Shown one piece after another: positions 20,583 to 30,741 of a DNA stretch of 64,000 bases (its first letter is position 1; every line of letters starts with the position of its first letter). The translations under genes and the position numbers were made by a program. The DNA comes from Alteromonas indica (GTDB lineage Bacteria > Pseudomonadota > Gammaproteobacteria > Enterobacterales > Alteromonadaceae): NCBI GenBank assembly GCA_003056425.1, contig PYVY01000007.1, positions 205,151-269,150 on the forward strand, given 5' to 3'. The notes beneath the pieces were generated by a model. That model was given only the letters and a program-made list of their open reading frames with translations, made no database searches and had not been told where the DNA came from.

Positions 20583-21328
20583 AGGGTAATAACCTGCTTC
20601 TGCCAATGCTGTTGATAGCGTGGCGAAATACTACCGTTATTATCCAGCATGGTATTATGCTGGCTAAGGCGCGAAATAAATTCAGTTCTGCGCAATGTAC
20701 TGGCGCCCAGACTGCTTAAATGCTCTGTGGGCAACTGACAATCAATAAAAGCCAGCTCATTACGTAGCATATGCTTTACCAATGCGTACATTGCAAGCTT
20801 AGACGTGTTTGGCGCAATATGGAACATAGATTCCCCACAAAACACCGCTCCCACCGCCACGCCGTATAGGCCGCCAACTAACTTATTGTGGTCATCCCAC
20901 ACCTCCACCGAGTGAGCCATGCCAGCATCGTGCAAGCGCTGATACGCCAATAACATTTCCTGGGTGATCCAGGTATCGTGGCTAATCCTGTTACTGCCAG
21001 GGCTTTTGCGGGCAATACTCGCACACTGTTGTATAACCTCTGCAAAAGCGTAGTTCATGGTTACCGTGTGACGTTGCTGGCGCGCCAGTTTCCGTAAGCT
21101 TTTAGACGCCTTAAATTGTGCCGGTTCGATGATGGCGCGAGGATCCGGTGACCACCATAGCAGCGGTTCCTGATCACTAAACCACGGGAAAATCCCTTTA
21201 GAATAGGCTTCAAACAACCGCCTTACACTTAATGAACCACCAAACGCTAATAACCCATTAGGGTCGTTCAGGGCCTCGCTAACAGGAGGAAAAGGTGTAT
21301 TCTCGGCCAGGTAAGGTAGTTCTATCAT
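20579..21328 (-). CDS. aat: Leucyl/phenylalanyl-tRNA--protein transferase
   Basis: A 249-residue enzyme that adds Leu or Phe to proteins with N-terminal Lys or Arg, creating ClpS-recognised N-degrons. The start is set at MIELPYL (21328) because family members begin at this motif, just before FPPVSEALNDPNGLLAFGG; an upstream in-frame ATG at 21460 would add 44 unrelated residues. Other conserved parts: GIFPWFSDQEPLLWWSPDPR, HSVEVWDD, GGLYGVAVGAVFCGESMF and FIDCQL. Shine-Dalgarno is weak. Forms a coupled pair with bpt. Confidence 0.94.
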   Translation of the reverse strand: MIELPYLAENTPFPPVSEALNDPNGLLAFGGSLSVRRLFEAYSKGIFPWFSDQEPLLWWSPDPRAIIEPAQFKASKSLRKLARQQRHTVTMNYAFAEVIQQCASIARKSPGSNRISHDTWITQEMLLAYQRLHDAGMAHSVEVWDDHNKLVGGLYGVAVGAVFCGESMFHIAPNTSKLAMYALVKHMLRNELAFIDCQLPTEHLSSLGASTLRRTEFISRLSQHNTMLDNNGSISPRYQQHWQKQVITL

Positions 21329-21467
21329 AAAGTTGTTGAATACCGATATGTAAAGTAGCTGGGGCAGGGTATCGTGAATACGCTTTGGTGTAGCATAAAG
21401 CGCGTTGTCGAAGGAGGCAAGGGGGCTAATACATCGCCGGCTAAGGTAAACTATACCCAATATAGCA

Positions 21468-21500
21468 AAAGGATATGCCGCTACCGGAACGGCATACCCC
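21468..21500 (-). terminator. Terminator of trxB
   Basis: On the minus strand GGTATGCCG pairs with CGGCATATCC (one G-T type mismatch) around about 9 bases, followed by TTTTGC. It begins 24 bases after the trxB stop. Confidence 0.7.
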
Positions 21501-21524
21501 TAAAGAGATATTGCTAGCCGGATA

Positions 21525-22835
<1,311 letters not shown>

Positions 22836-23285
22836 ATGGCACTTTCAGTAATAAGTATGTTTCGTCAGGGACACAAGTATATGAATACCTGGCCTATGAA
22901 AAAACAGCTGTATGCTTATTTCCCCGAATGCAAAGTTATCTCTGCCACGCGTTTGGCGATTACCACAATGCCGCCTATAGCGGTAGTCTCTTGTGCAATG
23001 CTACTGAACACCTTTGGCGCGGATTATCTGCCGCAAACTATCGCCATTGGTGCGTTCTTTTTAAGCTTGCCGTTACAGGGGCTATTATGGCTCGGCCACC
23101 GTTCTAATCAAGCATTGCCGCCGGCGCTTAAAAATTGGTATAGAGAAATCCATTCCAAACTTCAGCAGGAAGGGTGTAGTGTGCATTCCTTTAAATCTCA
23201 GCCGAAATATAAAGAACTGGCCGCCTTACTAAAATCGGCATACGAACAACTTGATCAGGTTTTTACCCGGTCGTGGTTTGATTAA
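22836..23285 (+). CDS. yfbV: UPF0208 membrane protein YfbV
   Basis: A 149-residue DUF412/UPF0208 family protein. Family marks are FRQGHKYMNTWP near residue 9, TMPPIAVVS near 48 and LPLQGLLWLGHRS near 83, with two membrane helices (about 46-66 and 70-90) and a cytoplasmic C-terminal helix pair. E. coli YfbV is an inner-membrane protein linked to the insulation of the Ter macrodomain (from memory of the literature). Single gene with its own terminator, convergent with sprT. Confidence 0.92.
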   Translation: MALSVISMFRQGHKYMNTWPMKKQLYAYFPECKVISATRLAITTMPPIAVVSCAMLLNTFGADYLPQTIAIGAFFLSLPLQGLLWLGHRSNQALPPALKNWYREIHSKLQQEGCSVHSFKSQPKYKELAALLKSAYEQLDQVFTRSWFD

Positions 23286-23316
23286 CCTCATTTGAAGTTA
23301 ACCCGCAAAAAAATCA

Positions 23317-23347
23317 TAAAAAACAGGCCGCGATGGCCTGTTTTTTT
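23317..23347. terminator. Bidirectional terminator between yfbV and sprT
   Basis: AAAACAGGCC and GGCCTGTTTT pair around a 5-base loop, with T7 after it on the plus strand and T-rich sequence on the minus strand. It can serve yfbV and the convergent sprT. Confidence 0.85.
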
Positions 23348-23412
23348 ATTTGGTCGGTAACATTAATCGGTTGGTCGGTATCTATCAACGCGGCTTAAAT
23401 AGAATTGTGCCG

Positions 23413-23967
23413 CTAAACAGGCTCTAGCGTCTGCTTACACCGGCGACAATAGTAACTTTGTTGTTGGCGTACAACCTTGTTATGGCGGCGCACAGACAGC
23501 TCAACAGGCCCACATTTGCAGCGGTAGGCGTAGGTTGTTAACTGCAAAGGGGTTAGGTCAAATGAGTGAGTCACCCGTGCCGGTACCCCAAAGGTTTCTT
23601 CCATCATCTTCTGCCACTGAGGGCCGTGGGGCCGTACCCGCCCATAATGCTGATGAACCAGAATATGACACAGTTCATGCACGACTACCTGGGAAAAAAA
23701 GGCCTCACGGTTGTGGGCAAATAACACCGGATTAAAGTTAATTCTGTTTTGAGTCAGATTAGCACTGCCGGCATTTTTCCCCGCCCGTCGCCAGCTGATA
23801 GCCGGACGTTTGAACCGCACGTTATAAGCCTTATTGGCCTGTTGTAGTAACTCATCGATGATGGCGTTAACCTGCTGCTTATCGGACTGACTAAGTGGCT
23901 GAATAGCCGGTGTAGCGTGGTTGGGCTCGTTGAATCGTTTCATAGCGTTAAACAGTTGGTTATGCAT
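23413..23967 (-). CDS. sprT: SprT-like zinc metallopeptidase-fold protein
   Basis: A 184-residue SprT family protein (related to the eukaryotic Spartan protease). The zinc metallopeptidase motif HELCH is present near residue 97, followed by a downstream histidine in HYGRVRPHGPQW. A C-terminal zinc ribbon is formed by CKCG and YYCRRCKQ. The bacterial function is poorly known. The first ~30 residues before the conserved domain are variable, so the start could be a later Met (residue 9). Isolated gene between yfbV and sppA. Confidence 0.85.
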   Translation of the reverse strand: MHNQLFNAMKRFNEPNHATPAIQPLSQSDKQQVNAIIDELLQQANKAYNVRFKRPAISWRRAGKNAGSANLTQNRINFNPVLFAHNREAFFSQVVVHELCHILVHQHYGRVRPHGPQWQKMMEETFGVPARVTHSFDLTPLQLTTYAYRCKCGPVELSVRRHNKVVRQQQSYYCRRCKQTLEPV

Positions 23968-24274
23968 GTAGTACGGCAGGCTGAAGCGTTCGCTGCCTAT
24001 TAAAATGCCATTGTAGCGTATGCCCTAAGGCAGGTCAGCTTTAGTTCGGCTTGCAAAGCAGTAGGCTACATGTTTTGCGTACTGCGCTATCACCGTATCA
24101 TAGAAAGGCTATAGCGACCGTGGCCAGGGTGATATACCCATCGCCCGGTTTTATTTCAATAGCCGGCCAGTACCGAACTACATAAAGCAAAAAAAATGGC
24201 CGCCACATTAGGTGGCGGCCAGCTCAATAAGTTTACTGCTTTACCAGTAAATCACCCAGCCCTGCCAGCGGGCA
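23968..24274. other. Spacer between sppA and sprT
   Basis: A 307-base stretch without a supportable gene. It contains the sppA terminator near its right end and presumably the sprT promoter near its left end. No other structured element was seen. Confidence 0.4.
24190..24221 (-). terminator. Terminator of sppA
   Basis: On the minus strand GGCCGCCACC pairs with TGGCGGCC around a 4-base loop, followed by ATTTTTTTT. Located 55 bases past the sppA stop. Confidence 0.85.
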
Positions 24275-26140
24275 TTAATGCACCTTACACTGTAAGCACA
24301 TTATATAAACACCCATGGGATCATTTAATTTACTTACCGTATTGTATTCGCTAAGTACCTGCTTAACCATACCCATTAACGGTGTGTTGTTTTCCGCAAA
24401 CTGCGATTTGGCAGCCCATACTACCGCTTGACCAAAAAACTCTTTCCAGAATTGCTCTTGCGGGCTTAGTTTATGGTGTTCATACACAACATCGTATTCT
24501 TCCAGTTCGGCAAACTGGGCCGCCGCTGCAATCGCATCGTTCAGGTCGCCCAGTTCATCAACTAAACCAAGCTCCTTTGCTTTGGTACCAATCCACACCC
24601 GACCCTGGGCAATGTCGTCTACCTGCTCAGGTGACATATCGCGGTATTTCCCAACCATAGTAATAAACTTAGTATAGTTGCTTTCTACACTGCGCTGAAG
24701 AATGTCACCAAAGCGCGGATCAAGTTCGCGGGCAGGTGATAGCCCGGCAATTTCGGTAGAACCTACGCCGTCACTGTTTACCCCAAGGTAATCAAGGCTC
24801 TTTTCAAAGGTCATAAACATGCCGAATACGCCAATAGAGCCTGTAATAGTACTTTCAGAAGCATATATTTTATCCGCGGGGGCCGATATCCAATAGCCGC
24901 CAGAGGCCGCATAAGTTCCCATCGACACCACAACCGGTTTTCCGGCAGCCTGCAGTTCAAGCACTTCCTGGCGTATAACCTCGGAGGCAAATGATGACCC
25001 ACCGGGGCTATCTACCTGCATCACCACGGCTTTTACACTCTCATCCATTCTGGCCTGCCGTAGTAAACGGGCTGTGCTATCGCCGCCGATGGTGCCAGCT
25101 TGCTGGTCGCCATCAAGAATTTCACCTTTCGCCACTACCACTGCCACTTTAGCGTCATCGGAGACAGACATATCGGGCATGGGCGGATTAATAACACGCA
25201 GATAATCGTAGAAAGAGGTGGTATTTACACCCATCTCGGTTTCATCACGGCCTACCAGAGCGGCCAGCTCTTCACGAATGTCACTGCGGGTTTTCAGGGC
25301 ATCTACCCAGCCATTAGATAACGCGTACTGAGCAAAGTCGCCCTGCGCAGCATCGAATTTTTCTACCAGCACGTCGAGCTTTTCATCAAAGTTGCCTTCA
25401 TCTAAGCCGCGCGCCGCTGCGACATCCTGTTTGTACTGTGCCCAATAGGTATCAAGCCACTCACGGTTGGCCTGTTTGGCGGCATCCGACATATCATTAC
25501 GCAAAAACGGCTCTACCGCAGACTTGTAGGTACCTACCCGGAAAATATGAGTACTGACTTTTAATTTTTCCAGCATATCTTTGAAGTACAGGCCAAACCG
25601 ACCATAGCCCTCAAGCAATAGTGCACCCATCGGGTTTAAATACACATGATCAGCATGCGCCGCCAGATAATACTGGTTCTGCGAGTAGTAATCGCCAATG
25701 GCATAAACCGGCTTGCCGGATAGTTTGAAATCATCAATAGCCTGACTGACTTCGCGCAGTTTATCCAACCCGCCACCTTCGAACTCTTTTAAGTCCAGAA
25801 CCAGCGCTTTAATGCGCTTATCTTGCTTCGCATTACTGAGGATTTTCACTAAATCCCGCACCAACAGTTCAGGATTTTCCGGCTCATCGCCAAATGCTTC
25901 CTGCATAAACTGCTCGAACGGATCCACCGCCTCTTTCTCTATTACCAACTGCCCTTTCAGGTTCATATACAGTGCACTATCCGGGCGCACCGAAACGGGC
26001 TTTTTATCGGCGCTAATGGCTATCAAAATAGCCACTACGATAAAAATAAATATAATATTGAAGAACAGTTTTCGACAAAAGTTGAGTACTGTCCATAGCC
26101 CTACAAAAAGGGATTTCGTCCAGCTTCCATTCGCTGCCAT
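24275..26140 (-). CDS. sppA: Signal peptide peptidase SppA, 67-kDa type (protease IV)
   Basis: Membrane-anchored serine/lysine protease that degrades cleaved signal peptides in the periplasmic face of the inner membrane. The 621-residue protein has one N-terminal helix (about 25-44) and two tandem ClpP-like domains, as in E. coli SppA (618). The dyad is visible as K206 in VGTYKSAVEPF (N-terminal domain) and S413 in TYAASGGYW (C-terminal domain). VDSPGGSS near 377 forms the oxyanion region. The C-terminal VYIMCLQCKVH ending with two cysteines is unusual. Single gene with its own terminator. Confidence 0.95.
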   Translation of the reverse strand: MAANGSWTKSLFVGLWTVLNFCRKLFFNIIFIFIVVAILIAISADKKPVSVRPDSALYMNLKGQLVIEKEAVDPFEQFMQEAFGDEPENPELLVRDLVKILSNAKQDKRIKALVLDLKEFEGGGLDKLREVSQAIDDFKLSGKPVYAIGDYYSQNQYYLAAHADHVYLNPMGALLLEGYGRFGLYFKDMLEKLKVSTHIFRVGTYKSAVEPFLRNDMSDAAKQANREWLDTYWAQYKQDVAAARGLDEGNFDEKLDVLVEKFDAAQGDFAQYALSNGWVDALKTRSDIREELAALVGRDETEMGVNTTSFYDYLRVINPPMPDMSVSDDAKVAVVVAKGEILDGDQQAGTIGGDSTARLLRQARMDESVKAVVMQVDSPGGSSFASEVIRQEVLELQAAGKPVVVSMGTYAASGGYWISAPADKIYASESTITGSIGVFGMFMTFEKSLDYLGVNSDGVGSTEIAGLSPARELDPRFGDILQRSVESNYTKFITMVGKYRDMSPEQVDDIAQGRVWIGTKAKELGLVDELGDLNDAIAAAAQFAELEEYDVVYEHHKLSPQEQFWKEFFGQAVVWAAKSQFAENNTPLMGMVKQVLSEYNTVSKLNDPMGVYIMCLQCKVH

Positions 26141-27126
26141 AATCGGTTTTACCTCTGAGAACGTCTTAGGTTAATGGTATAGAAACCCATCTGAATCGCT
26201 ACTTAAAATTGTAATGAATTGTAATATAGCGGGCGATTTAAGGGATACCCCTAATCAGACCGGCATGGCAATAAAAGCGGTACAGCGTACTGTTGGCGCG
26301 TGAACGTGTTAGCCGAGCATAGCAGGTGTTGTAGCCCATCGACGATAAACCGTGTATCAACAGGTTAGTACCGCCCCGAATTGTTTCAGACCACACGGTA
26401 AAGGCGTCTGCAAACCAGCGAATTAGCTCCCGATAGCGGTAATCGAGCCACCTGTCGCCGGATGGCGTCGCAGATAAGTGTAAACGGTTGAGGTCATTGC
26501 TTCAGGCCTTTCTGGAGGATGTAGGGGCCGTTAGCGGTTATTAGAGTTTCCCGCACTGCTTTCACCACGCTATATGCACACGGGCTAACGCCGGTATAGT
26601 CTACCGGGGCGCCTTTGATACTTAGCTGCCGGGCTTATTACAAGGGCTTATCACAAGGGCCTATCCCAAGGGCTCATCGCAAGATTGTTCAGCAACACTA
26701 GACCCTGTCAGCGGGGCTTCCCTACCTATTGGCTGGTGGTACCTAACGGGTATTACACGTAATAGTGAAGAATGGATTGGTCCTTGGGGTAGATGCGTTG
26801 GGCGGCGGTGTTTTATGTTTGTCAGGCTTTGTCATATAGCAATAATAAAACCTATCACTATTAAAAATTGCGCCCGGCACGCGTTTACAGATAGATATTG
26901 CAAGTGGTGTGGGCGTCATATAAACAATACTGCCAACGATTTTTTAGCGCTGGCGCGCGCGCTTTGAAATAACTGAAAATCTCGGGCTCTAGCGCTGCGG
27001 ATGGAAGGGAGTTTACATAGCAACAAACGGTGGTCTTTTTGCAATAGTCACCGTAGGATACAGCAATACAATATAGCTTAAATAACTGCTTCAATAACTG
27101 CTTAAATAACTCGACGGGAGAGTGAA
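26141..27126. other. 986-base gene-free region
   Basis: No convincing gene. The left end must hold the sppA promoter and the right end that of the nitroreductase (GACGGGAGAG precedes its ATG). It contains a 13-bp microrepeat at 26629-26680 (listed separately) and an inverted repeat CCGGTA/TACCGG near 26591-26607. A minus-strand open frame of about 80 codons ending near 26240 lacks a start codon and recognisable homology. The region could be decayed accessory DNA. Confidence 0.4.
26629..26680. repeat. 13-bp tandem microrepeat, four units
   Basis: Units CCGGGCTTATTAC, AAGGGCTTATCAC, AAGGGCCTATCCC and AAGGGCTCATCGC follow one another without gaps. Consensus (A/C)(A/C)GGGCYTATYRC. The copies differ at several positions, so the array is not recent. 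It lies in noncoding DNA. Confidence 0.7.
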
Positions 27127-27678
27127 ATGGATGCCTTAGCGCTGCTTTTAGAACGCCGCTCACAACCGCGGCTATCCACCCCGGCCCCGGCCGGCGAAGC
27201 GCTGGAAAACATAAAACAGGCTGCGTTACGCGCACCTGATCATGGGGGGCTAACCCCCTGGCGATTTATCGTGTGTGAGGGCGGCGGTCTGAAACGACTA
27301 GGTTTGCTGTTTGAACAATCGGCGATAGAAAATGGTAAGTCAGCCAAAGAAGTTGAACGAGCGCCCCAGCTACCGCTGCGTGCACCTATGGTCATAGTGG
27401 CGATTGCCCGTTACCAGGATAGCCCCAAAGTGCCGCGAATTGAGCAGGTAGCCTCGGCAAGCTGTGCGGTAATGTCAATGCAGATGGCGGCCCAGGCCCA
27501 AGGCTTTAACGGTATCTGGCGAACCGGGACATATGCTCAGTGTGAACTGGTGCGCAGTGAGCTAGGGTTAGCTGAAGATGACGAGCTGGTGGGTTTTTTA
27601 TATTTGGGAACACCGGCAGTGCAAGCGCCACCCCCGGAAGCTAAAGCAGCCGAAGACTTTTTTGAACACTGGACATAA
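27127..27678 (+). CDS. ydjA: Nitroreductase family protein, YdjA type
   Basis: A 183-residue small FMN-dependent nitroreductase-like protein, the same length as E. coli YdjA. Family features are the N-terminal LLERRS/Q with an early basic FMN phosphate contact, RAPDHGGLTPWRFIV near residue 36, the segment ASASCAVMSMQMAAQAQGF near 116 and the WRTGTYA region near 138. YdjA-type proteins are unusually small members whose physiological substrate is unknown. Convergent with pykA; the shared terminator separates them. Confidence 0.85.
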   Translation: MDALALLLERRSQPRLSTPAPAGEALENIKQAALRAPDHGGLTPWRFIVCEGGGLKRLGLLFEQSAIENGKSAKEVERAPQLPLRAPMVIVAIARYQDSPKVPRIEQVASASCAVMSMQMAAQAQGFNGIWRTGTYAQCELVRSELGLAEDDELVGFLYLGTPAVQAPPPEAKAAEDFFEHWT

Positions 27679-27702
27679 TCGGTTTTAGTCGGACCTTACA
27701 TA

Positions 27703-27741
27703 CAAAAAAACCGGAGCAGGGCAGGCCTGTTCCGGTTTTTA
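27703..27741. terminator. Bidirectional terminator between ydjA and pykA
   Basis: AAAAACCGGA(G)CAGG and CCTG(T)TCCGGTTTTT form a long stem around a GCAGG-rich loop, with T-runs on both strands. Confidence 0.85.
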
Positions 27742-27755
27742 TTTAGCAGAAATAA

Positions 27756-29192
27756 TTAGTCTACTTTAACAATCTTCATCGCGTTAGTCGCACCAATTTT
27801 TTCCATTTCATCGCCATAGGTCAGTACCAGCGTATCGCCAGCTTGTACCTGGCCCAGCTTCTTAAGCGCATCAATAACATCATGCTTTAGCTGACCGGGT
27901 TCACAATCGCCAGAATCAAAGTATACCGGCTTAACGCCACGGAACAACGCCATCATGTTAAGGGTGTCCTGGTGCCGCGACATTGCAATAATAGGCAGGC
28001 GGGTGGTCATTCGTGACATCAGCTTTGGTGTATTGCCGCTTTCGGTCAATGCCACAATAGCGCGAATGCTAGGCAAGTGATTAGCAGCATAAACCGCTGA
28101 TAATGCAATAGTTTCACTGACGGTGGAGAATATATCATCCATCCGGTGCTTAGACAGCTTGATGCTGGAATGCGTTTCAGCCCCTTCACATACGCGCGCC
28201 ATTGCGGTAACGGTTTCTACTGGGAAGTTACCAGCGGCGGTTTCGGCAGACAGCATCACGGCATCTGTACCATCAAGTACCGCGTTTGCCACGTCCATGA
28301 CTTCCGCTCGGGTCGGCATAGGGCTGTCAATCATCGACTCCATCATCTGCGTTGCAGTGATAACAACCTTGTTCAGTTGACGAGAACGGGCAATCAATTT
28401 TTTCTGTACGCCAACTAACTCAGCGTCGCCAATCTCTACACCCAGATCGCCACGTGCTACCATTACCGCATCAGAGGCACAGATAATATCGTCCATAGCT
28501 TCATCGGTTGCTACGGCTTCAGCGCGTTCGACTTTTGCACATATTTGCGCATGACAACCCGCTGCAACTGCCAACTCGCGGGCGTAATTTAGATCCGCTC
28601 CGCTACGAGGGAAGGATACGGCAAGGTAATCTACCCCGATAGCCGCTGCAGTCTTGATATCTTGCTTGTCTTTTTCAGTCAGTGCTTCAGCCGATAAACC
28701 ACCGCCTTGGCGGTTAATACCTTTGTTATTGGATAGCTTACCGCCCACCGTAACTTTGGTATTTACCTTGCGGCCTGTAACGTCAGTAACTTCAAGCTGG
28801 ATGCGGCCATCGTCCAGTAACAGGATATCTCCTGCTACGACATCGTCCGGCAATGCTTTATAGTCAATGCCCACGGCATTGATATCGCCGGCGTCGCGAT
28901 CCATTTCTGCATCCAGCACAAATGGCGCCCCAACGGTAAGCTGTACAGCGCCGTCTTTGAACCGGGCTACGCGAATTTTTGGCCCCTGCAGGTCACCCAG
29001 GATGGCTACATACTTGCCCAGGTTTGCGGCTGCTTCACGCACACGCTTTGCACGTTCAATATGGTCTTCTGCTTGCCCATGAGAGAAATTCATACGCACA
29101 ACATTGGCGCCAGCGGCAATAATTGCCTGAATCATTTCTAAGGAATCTGTCGCGGGGCCCAGAGTGGCAAGGATCTTTGTTCTTCTGCTCAT
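27756..29192 (-). CDS. pykA: Pyruvate kinase (PykA/type II)
   Basis: Converts phosphoenolpyruvate and ADP to pyruvate and ATP. The 478-residue protein (E. coli PykA 480) has the beta-barrel domain with VRMNFSHG near residue 33, the catalytic lysine region AKVERAEAV near 221, [12 protein letters not shown] near 246 and [18 protein letters not shown] near 282, and a C-terminal regulatory domain. A sequence fitting the HexR operator lies about 100 bases upstream of its start (29289-29303), consistent with the known HexR control of pykA in Shewanella and relatives. Confidence 0.95.
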   Translation of the reverse strand: MSRRTKILATLGPATDSLEMIQAIIAAGANVVRMNFSHGQAEDHIERAKRVREAAANLGKYVAILGDLQGPKIRVARFKDGAVQLTVGAPFVLDAEMDRDAGDINAVGIDYKALPDDVVAGDILLLDDGRIQLEVTDVTGRKVNTKVTVGGKLSNNKGINRQGGGLSAEALTEKDKQDIKTAAAIGVDYLAVSFPRSGADLNYARELAVAAGCHAQICAKVERAEAVATDEAMDDIICASDAVMVARGDLGVEIGDAELVGVQKKLIARSRQLNKVVITATQMMESMIDSPMPTRAEVMDVANAVLDGTDAVMLSAETAAGNFPVETVTAMARVCEGAETHSSIKLSKHRMDDIFSTVSETIALSAVYAANHLPSIRAIVALTESGNTPKLMSRMTTRLPIIAMSRHQDTLNMMALFRGVKPVYFDSGDCEPGQLKHDVIDALKKLGQVQAGDTLVLTYGDEMEKIGATNAMKIVKVD

Positions 29193-29618
29193 ATCAATAT
29201 GTCACTTATCTGCTTAAGTTCTGATGAAAGGCGAATTGTGATCTTAACCTAAAGCGCAAGCAGTGTCCTGTCTTGCGTAATCACTTTCCGTAATTTTATT
29301 ACAAAATAATAGACGAATCTTGCAGTTATGTGAATCTACGGCAGATAAATAAGCCAACTGGGCGTACCAGTTGCCAGTTATCAACTACCAAAAACTGCGG
29401 AAGGGGAAGGGCTTACTTGCACCATGAAAGCTAACGATAATGCTATATCGCCGTGGCTTTTGCCTATCTGGCTTCTCCAGGCCACATCTGTAAAAGCTTT
29501 GGCGTGGGACGATTTTCCTCGCAGGCGCTTCCTTATGCCTTGCGTACCTGATGTACATCGCTAAAGGGCGCCGGAGCATCGCATGCTGCCATATCCGGGC
29601 CCACGCCCCAGGGCAGGG
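29193..29618. other. pykA upstream region and hexR downstream region
   Basis: A 426-base spacer without a supported gene. Its left part contains the pykA promoter with a HexR operator match. The right part follows the hexR stop; no clear terminator hairpin was recognised there. Confidence 0.4.
29289..29303. promoter_or_regulatory. Predicted HexR operator upstream of pykA
   Basis: CGTAATTTTATTACA fits the published HexR consensus TGTARTWWWAYTACA at 14 of 15 positions (the first T is C). It lies 97 bases upstream of the pykA start codon on the minus strand. The gene downstream is a classical HexR target, which raises confidence. Confidence 0.7.
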
Positions 29619-30476
29619 TTAATCCCGCTTGTCATATCGAGAGCCGCGCAGGGTATCTTTTACCCGTTTCAGGTTCTCGCGAAACTTATTCCCACGGCGC
29701 AAAGTGAAGCCTGTAGCCAGTACATCAACCAAAGTCAGCTGGGCGATTCTAGACGCCATAGGCATATACATATCAGTATCTTCTGGTACTTCTAACGACA
29801 ATACATAGCTACACTCTTTAGCCAGAGGGCTGTCTGCAGACGTAATGCCCACTACCGTAGCATCGTTGTGCCGGGCGATTTGGGCAATTTCAACCAGGCT
29901 TTTCGTACGGCCGGTATGAGAAAATAATACAACCACGTCACCGTCGGTACAGTTCATGCAACTCATGCGTTGCATCAGGATGTCTTCAAAATACACCACC
30001 GGTACATTGAAGCGGAAAAACTTGTTTAAAGCATCATGCGCCACAGAAGCAGACGCCCCTAAACCGAAAAAGGAGATTTTCTGCGCTTGAGTAAGCAGAT
30101 CGACGACCCGATTTACTAATTGGACATCAATAGACTGGCGTGCTACTTCAAGCGATGCCATGGTAGATTCAAAAATTTTGTTGGTATATTCCTGCGGCCC
30201 ATCGTTTTCGTCAACATGACGGTTTACATATGGTGTACCATTTGCGAGGCTTTGGGCTAAATGTAATTTAAAATCCGGAAAACCTTTAGTGTCTAACCGC
30301 CGGCAAAAGCGGTTAACTGTGGGTTCACTGACATCCGACATTTTTGCCAGGGTGGCAATGCTCGAATGAATAGCAGTCTGTGGATTAGCCAGAATAACAT
30401 CGGCAACCTTGCGTTCTGATTTGCTGAAAGCAGCCTTGCTCTGGGTGATTTTTTCAAGAATATTCATACGGCTCAA
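29619..30476 (-). CDS. hexR: HexR, RpiR-family transcriptional regulator of central carbon metabolism
   Basis: A 285-residue RpiR family regulator. The N-terminal helix-turn-helix (about residues 1-77) contains SKSERKVADVILANP and ATLAKMSDVSEPTVNRFCRRL; the SIS sugar-phosphate-binding domain (about 125-255) contains FFGLGASASVAHDA and VVLFSHTGRTKSLVEIA. HexR binds 2-keto-3-deoxy-6-phosphogluconate, which releases it from DNA (established in Pseudomonas and Shewanella). It is divergent from zwf with a perfect operator in between, and operator-like sequences also precede pykA and gapA in this window. Confidence 0.93.
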   Translation of the reverse strand: MSRMNILEKITQSKAAFSKSERKVADVILANPQTAIHSSIATLAKMSDVSEPTVNRFCRRLDTKGFPDFKLHLAQSLANGTPYVNRHVDENDGPQEYTNKIFESTMASLEVARQSIDVQLVNRVVDLLTQAQKISFFGLGASASVAHDALNKFFRFNVPVVYFEDILMQRMSCMNCTDGDVVVLFSHTGRTKSLVEIAQIARHNDATVVGITSADSPLAKECSYVLSLEVPEDTDMYMPMASRIAQLTLVDVLATGFTLRRGNKFRENLKRVKDTLRGSRYDKRD

Positions 30477-30632
30477 GCACTTAGTTTTATCAGGGGCCCT
30501 GTTCTTATGGTCTCTATACTACTGAAAGCATTCGCAGAGACAAGCGAAATGTAATTTTTTGACAACACTGGTTACAAATTGTGTGATCAAAACCTGTTTA
30601 AATGCCGAAATAGTAAGCACTGAAAGCAAAGT

Positions 30633-30647
30633 TGTAATTTTACTACA
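30633..30647. promoter_or_regulatory. Predicted HexR operator in the hexR/zwf divergent promoter
   Basis: TGTAATTTTACTACA matches all 15 positions of the HexR consensus TGTARTWWWAYTACA. It is located 95 bases before the zwf start and 157 bases before the hexR start. It probably represses the zwf-pgl-edd-glk-eda operon until KDPG accumulates, and may also affect hexR itself. Confidence 0.85.
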
Positions 30648-30741
30648 TTTGGTGTTAACTATTGGGCAATACCATCAGGGAAACACTGTTTATTTGCCTT
30701 AATAAAGGGTTTCCCTACTACTTATTAAGAAGGTCGACAAT

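Noticed and set aside
26220..26620. Minus-strand open frames in the gap before the nitroreductase, one containing VDYTG, as in the transposase
   Set aside because: The match is five residues only, the frames lack start codons and are broken, and no other transposase motif is found. Not enough to call a pseudogene.
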